DNA of 64,000 nt from Candidatus Melainabacteria bacterium (lineage in GTDB: Bacteria; Cyanobacteriota; Vampirovibrionia; Obscuribacterales; Obscuribacteraceae): positions 434,001 through 498,000 of the forward strand of contig RXJR01000001.1 of the NCBI GenBank assembly GCA_003963305.1, given 5' to 3'. The translations under genes were made by a program, and so were the position numbers. Below, in pieces: positions 61,427 to 64,000 of the stretch. How positions within the stretch are numbered: position 1 is the stretch's first letter; every line of letters starts with the position of its first letter. The notes below the pieces were generated by a model. It made no database searches, was not told the DNA's origin, and was given only the letters and a program-made list of their open reading frames with translations.

Positions 61427-63181
61427 ATGCGTTCAGCCCTTCTGTTCAGGTCGATAACCACAGCAATTTGCATCTCTTTGATAGCGCAGTCGGCTCAAGC
61501 TGCCCGTTTCACAGACCTGAGCGGAATCTGGTCCGAAAAATACATCAACATGTTGTCGGATCAAGGTGTGATCGGCGCCGAGCCAGACGGCAAATTTTTG
61601 CCCAATCAGCCCGTTACGCGAGCTGTTTTTGCTTACTGGCTGGTCAAAGTCCTGGGTCTGGATACTCAACCGGTGTCAGGAAAGCCAAGCTTCGCTGATG
61701 TGAAAGTGACTGATTGGTGTTACAAGCCGATCGAAATCATTCGTCAGAACAACTACATATCAGGCTATGCAGATGGATTTCGGCCCAACCAGCTAATTCA
61801 AAGGGCAGATCTGATTTCGATCATCGCCCGCACCTTGAATGCACCGACACCAGATAAAGCGGCGATAGATAAAACTCTTTCGACGTATACAGACAAGAAC
61901 AAAATTCCAGAATGGGCTAAGGTTGGTATCGCCCAGGCAACCATAGCGAAAATCATCGTTGGTCCCAATCCGAAAGTGATTGAAGCGACAAAGATTTGTA
62001 CGCGAGGCGAAGCTGCCGGTCTTCTCTACCGCCTCAATCAATATGTAACACATCAGACTATTCAAGACACGACTGAGCAGGCACTGGCAGCGGCAGAAAC
62101 GCCACAGCCAGCAGCTGGAGCGCCGCCGTCAAATGGAGTGCCGCCGACACAGACAGCAGCCGGCATGCCACCCCAGGTAGGCTACAGCGGCACTCCTCCT
62201 TATGGTGCTAATGGTTACGGCTATCCGCCCCAGCAGTTCCAGGCGAGAGTCAGTCAACAGGTAGCTGCCAGTCCACCACCCATCTATCCACCCCAGGCTC
62301 AACCACAGTATCTGCCACCGCCTCAATACCAGCCGCAATACCCACCTGCTGCGCCATACCAGACCGGCGCTTATGCACAGCCTGTGCCCGGGTATCCACC
62401 GCTGCAAGGTGGCTATGCCCAGCCAGCACCATATCCGCCACCAGGCGCACCGCTGCAAGGACGCGTCACAACGGTCGCTTCCGGCACACAGTTTCAGGCA
62501 ACACTAAAAAATGGTCTCGACTCCGAAACAACTGTAGTTGGTGAACCGGTAGAGGCGACGCTCGCAGCGCCTATTCTGCAGGGCGGAGTGGAAGTAGTTC
62601 CGGCAGGCAGCAAAGTGCTTGGCAGCGTCACAAATGTGGTGTCGGCAAAGCGTTTCAAATTTGGAGCCAACGGAAAAATCGACATCAAATTCACTAGCGT
62701 CGAAACGCCCGACGGTCGCAAAATTCCTCTCAGTGCTTCTATCGACGAAAACTCTCTCAGCTTGAGCGGAGGCACTACCGGCGGACGCGTAGGCAAAAGC
62801 CTGCTCACAACAGGAGTTGGTGCCGGTGGCGGCGCCGCTCTGGGCACCGCTCTTGGTGCTATCGTCGGAGCTACCGGTGGCGGGCAAGTAGGTCGCTCAA
62901 CCGGTATGGGAGCCGCCTTTGGCACCGCCCTTGGTGGCGGAGTAGGGCTGGTGGGAGCCGGCGTACGCAAGGGCTCCGAAATCAAAATCAAAGCGGGCTC
63001 TTCCTTACCGGTCAAACTTACCGACAACATGCAAGTGACTGCTGCGATGCCGGTTTATGCACCTCCACCGCAGTATGGTGGCTACCCTCAAGGATACGCA
63101 CCGCCGCAACAAGCCTACCCCGGTCCGCAGTATCCGCTGCAGCAACCACCGGCTGGCTACTATCCTCCACCTCAGCAGTAA
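61427..63181 (+). CDS. SLH-domain envelope protein with VirB10/TrbI-like C-terminus
   Basis: A 584-aa protein. After a signal peptide (LLFRSITTAICISLIAQSAQA) come two to three SLH repeats (about 28-80, 88-140, 155-210), which bind cell-wall polymers. A long Pro/Gln/Tyr-rich linker (about 225-345) follows, then a beta domain (about 355-440), a Gly zipper (about 445-510), a final strand (LPVKLTDN) and a Pro/Tyr-rich tail. The last part has the same layout as the exported protein at 976. A GTG at 61394 is a possible alternative start. Confidence 0.85.
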   Translation: MRSALLFRSITTAICISLIAQSAQAARFTDLSGIWSEKYINMLSDQGVIGAEPDGKFLPNQPVTRAVFAYWLVKVLGLDTQPVSGKPSFADVKVTDWCYKPIEIIRQNNYISGYADGFRPNQLIQRADLISIIARTLNAPTPDKAAIDKTLSTYTDKNKIPEWAKVGIAQATIAKIIVGPNPKVIEATKICTRGEAAGLLYRLNQYVTHQTIQDTTEQALAAAETPQPAAGAPPSNGVPPTQTAAGMPPQVGYSGTPPYGANGYGYPPQQFQARVSQQVAASPPPIYPPQAQPQYLPPPQYQPQYPPAAPYQTGAYAQPVPGYPPLQGGYAQPAPYPPPGAPLQGRVTTVASGTQFQATLKNGLDSETTVVGEPVEATLAAPILQGGVEVVPAGSKVLGSVTNVVSAKRFKFGANGKIDIKFTSVETPDGRKIPLSASIDENSLSLSGGTTGGRVGKSLLTTGVGAGGGAALGTALGAIVGATGGGQVGRSTGMGAAFGTALGGGVGLVGAGVRKGSEIKIKAGSSLPVKLTDNMQVTAAMPVYAPPPQYGGYPQGYAPPQQAYPGPQYPLQQPPAGYYPPPQQ

Positions 63182-63293
63182 CGAGGGCTCAAGACTTTCT
63201 GCGCGCTCGAGAGTCTCGCCACCGGCCCGGCGCCTTTGCTACTGGTCCCGCGTATTGCTCCGGCCCAGCCCCTTGCTGCTGTCTCCAGCGTGT

Positions 63294-64000
63294 TTACGTG
63301 CCCCAGCGTCTCTGGCGCGAGCAAAATTCAACAATAGCCTTATCGAAAGCCTCAGGCGTAAAATCCGGCCAGAGAATAGGCGTCACATACAGCTCAGTGT
63401 AAGCCGCCTGCCACAACAAATAATTGGACAGGCGCATCTCGCCACCCGTCCGAATTAGCAAAGCCGGGTCAGGCATTCCGCTCGTATATAAGTGAGCGCT
63501 GATCAACTCATCTGTAATTTCTTCCACCTGCAGCCGCCCAGCAGCAATCTCGCGACCAATTTTCTTGACCGCTTCGGTGATTTCCAGACGAGAGCCATAA
63601 TTGATCGCTACTTGCAAGCACAGACCTGTGTTGTTGCTGGTCTTCTCCATGGCTCGGCGCATCGATGCCTGCAGATTTTCAGGCAATTGCATGAGATCGC
63701 CGAGAAAAGTCAGCCGCACATTGTTCTCCGACAATTCCTCGAGTTCGGTAACCAGGACGTTTTGAAAGAGGTCGAGCAAAAATCCGACTTCTTCTTTACT
63801 ACGCTGCCAGTTTTCACTCGAGAATGCATAAACAGTCAAAAACTTGAGACGCAGCCGTCCAACATGACGCACGAGCTCTTTCAAAGTCTTTACGCCCGCT
63901 TTGTGACCCATCATGCGAGGCTGATGGCGATCTGCGGCCCAACGTCGGTTGCCGTCCATAATAATGGCGACGTGGTCAAGCGGCAAAGCGCCGCCGTCTT
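63294..64000 (-). CDS. uppS: isoprenyl (undecaprenyl) diphosphate synthase, partial
   Basis: A cis-prenyltransferase whose last about 230 residues are in the window. The catalytic Asp is in HVAIIMDGNRRWA; further motifs are FLTVYAFSSENW and the late RTGGEMRLSNYLLWQAAYTELY. It builds the C55 lipid carrier for cell-wall synthesis. The frame is open to the right edge with no certain start, so the first residues may lie outside; a TTG at 63986 is only one option. Confidence 0.92.
   Translation of the reverse strand, partial: DGGALPLDHVAIIMDGNRRWAADRHQPRMMGHKAGVKTLKELVRHVGRLRLKFLTVYAFSSENWQRSKEEVGFLLDLFQNVLVTELEELSENNVRLTFLGDLMQLPENLQASMRRAMEKTSNNTGLCLQVAINYGSRLEITEAVKKIGREIAAGRLQVEEITDELISAHLYTSGMPDPALLIRTGGEMRLSNYLLWQAAYTELYVTPILWPDFTPEAFDKAIVEFCSRQRRWGT

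Overview
The window is a gene-dense bacterial chromosome segment of roughly 50% GC (estimated by eye). It has two tRNA genes and no recognisable insertion sequence, prophage, CRISPR array or rRNA. Many genes encode exported proteins: N-terminal signal peptides, lipoboxes, TPR arrays, an S-layer-homology protein and two CpaB-type pilus proteins. Together with kinesin-light-chain-type TPRs, DUF4388 and roadblock proteins, a type II thymidine kinase and 4-hydroxyphenylpyruvate dioxygenase, this suggests a non-photosynthetic relative of Cyanobacteria (Melainabacteria/Vampirovibrionia, for example Obscuribacterales). That placement is an inference from gene content; no marker phylogeny could be run.

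Layout. 1-7.9 kb: a small Cys-rich protein, an exported protein with a VirB10/TrbI-like C-terminal domain, a TPR protein, dtd, initiator tRNA, a class II Fic protein behind a set of phased direct repeats, a CHAP-type hydrolase and a patatin. 8-15.9 kb: PepSY membrane protein, exported proteins, DUF3303, an exported methyltransferase, a large arylsulfatase and a ureohydrolase. 16-25.2 kb: a sulfur/redox island with a rubredoxin-RIC di-iron fusion, a Rieske oxygenase, an ArsR-type regulator, an operon of rhodanese, TauE/SafE exporter and persulfide dioxygenase-rhodanese, a truncated sulfide:quinone oxidoreductase start, a CoA-disulfide reductase-rhodanese fusion and an exported alpha/beta hydrolase. 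25-34 kb: DUF389, zinc alcohol dehydrogenase, exported esterase, CDP-alcohol phosphatidyltransferase, threonine dehydratase, tRNA-Gly, HisC-like aminotransferase, a 161-aa protein and a PDZ lipoprotein. 34-45 kb: sialate acetylesterase, HPPD, TPR proteins, a TusA-like pair, a large 5'-nucleotidase fusion, an aspartase/fumarase homologue without its catalytic motifs, and thymidine kinase. 45-64 kb: thiolase, alanine dehydrogenase, DUF4388, two CpaB paralogues, a TIGR01777 fusion, two large TPR proteins, mutS, a roadblock protein, an SLH protein and uppS running off the edge.

The most notable system is in the sulfur island. Three promoters, for the rhodanese-TauE-dioxygenase operon, the CoA-disulfide reductase gene and the hydrolase gene, each carry the same 24-bp element exactly in the 17-bp spacer between -35 and -10, in the same orientation, 36-45 bp from the start codon. 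The ArsR gene is divergent from the first promoter, with back-to-back -35 boxes. The ArsR protein has Cys residues where the persulfide sensors BigR/SqrR have theirs. This looks like a compact reactive-sulfur regulon.

A second theme is short tandem duplications (15, 17, 21, 39 and 44 bp periods) at gene junctions, several spanning a stop codon. The Fic gene has six copies of a 10-bp motif upstream, four of them spaced exactly 30 bp apart.
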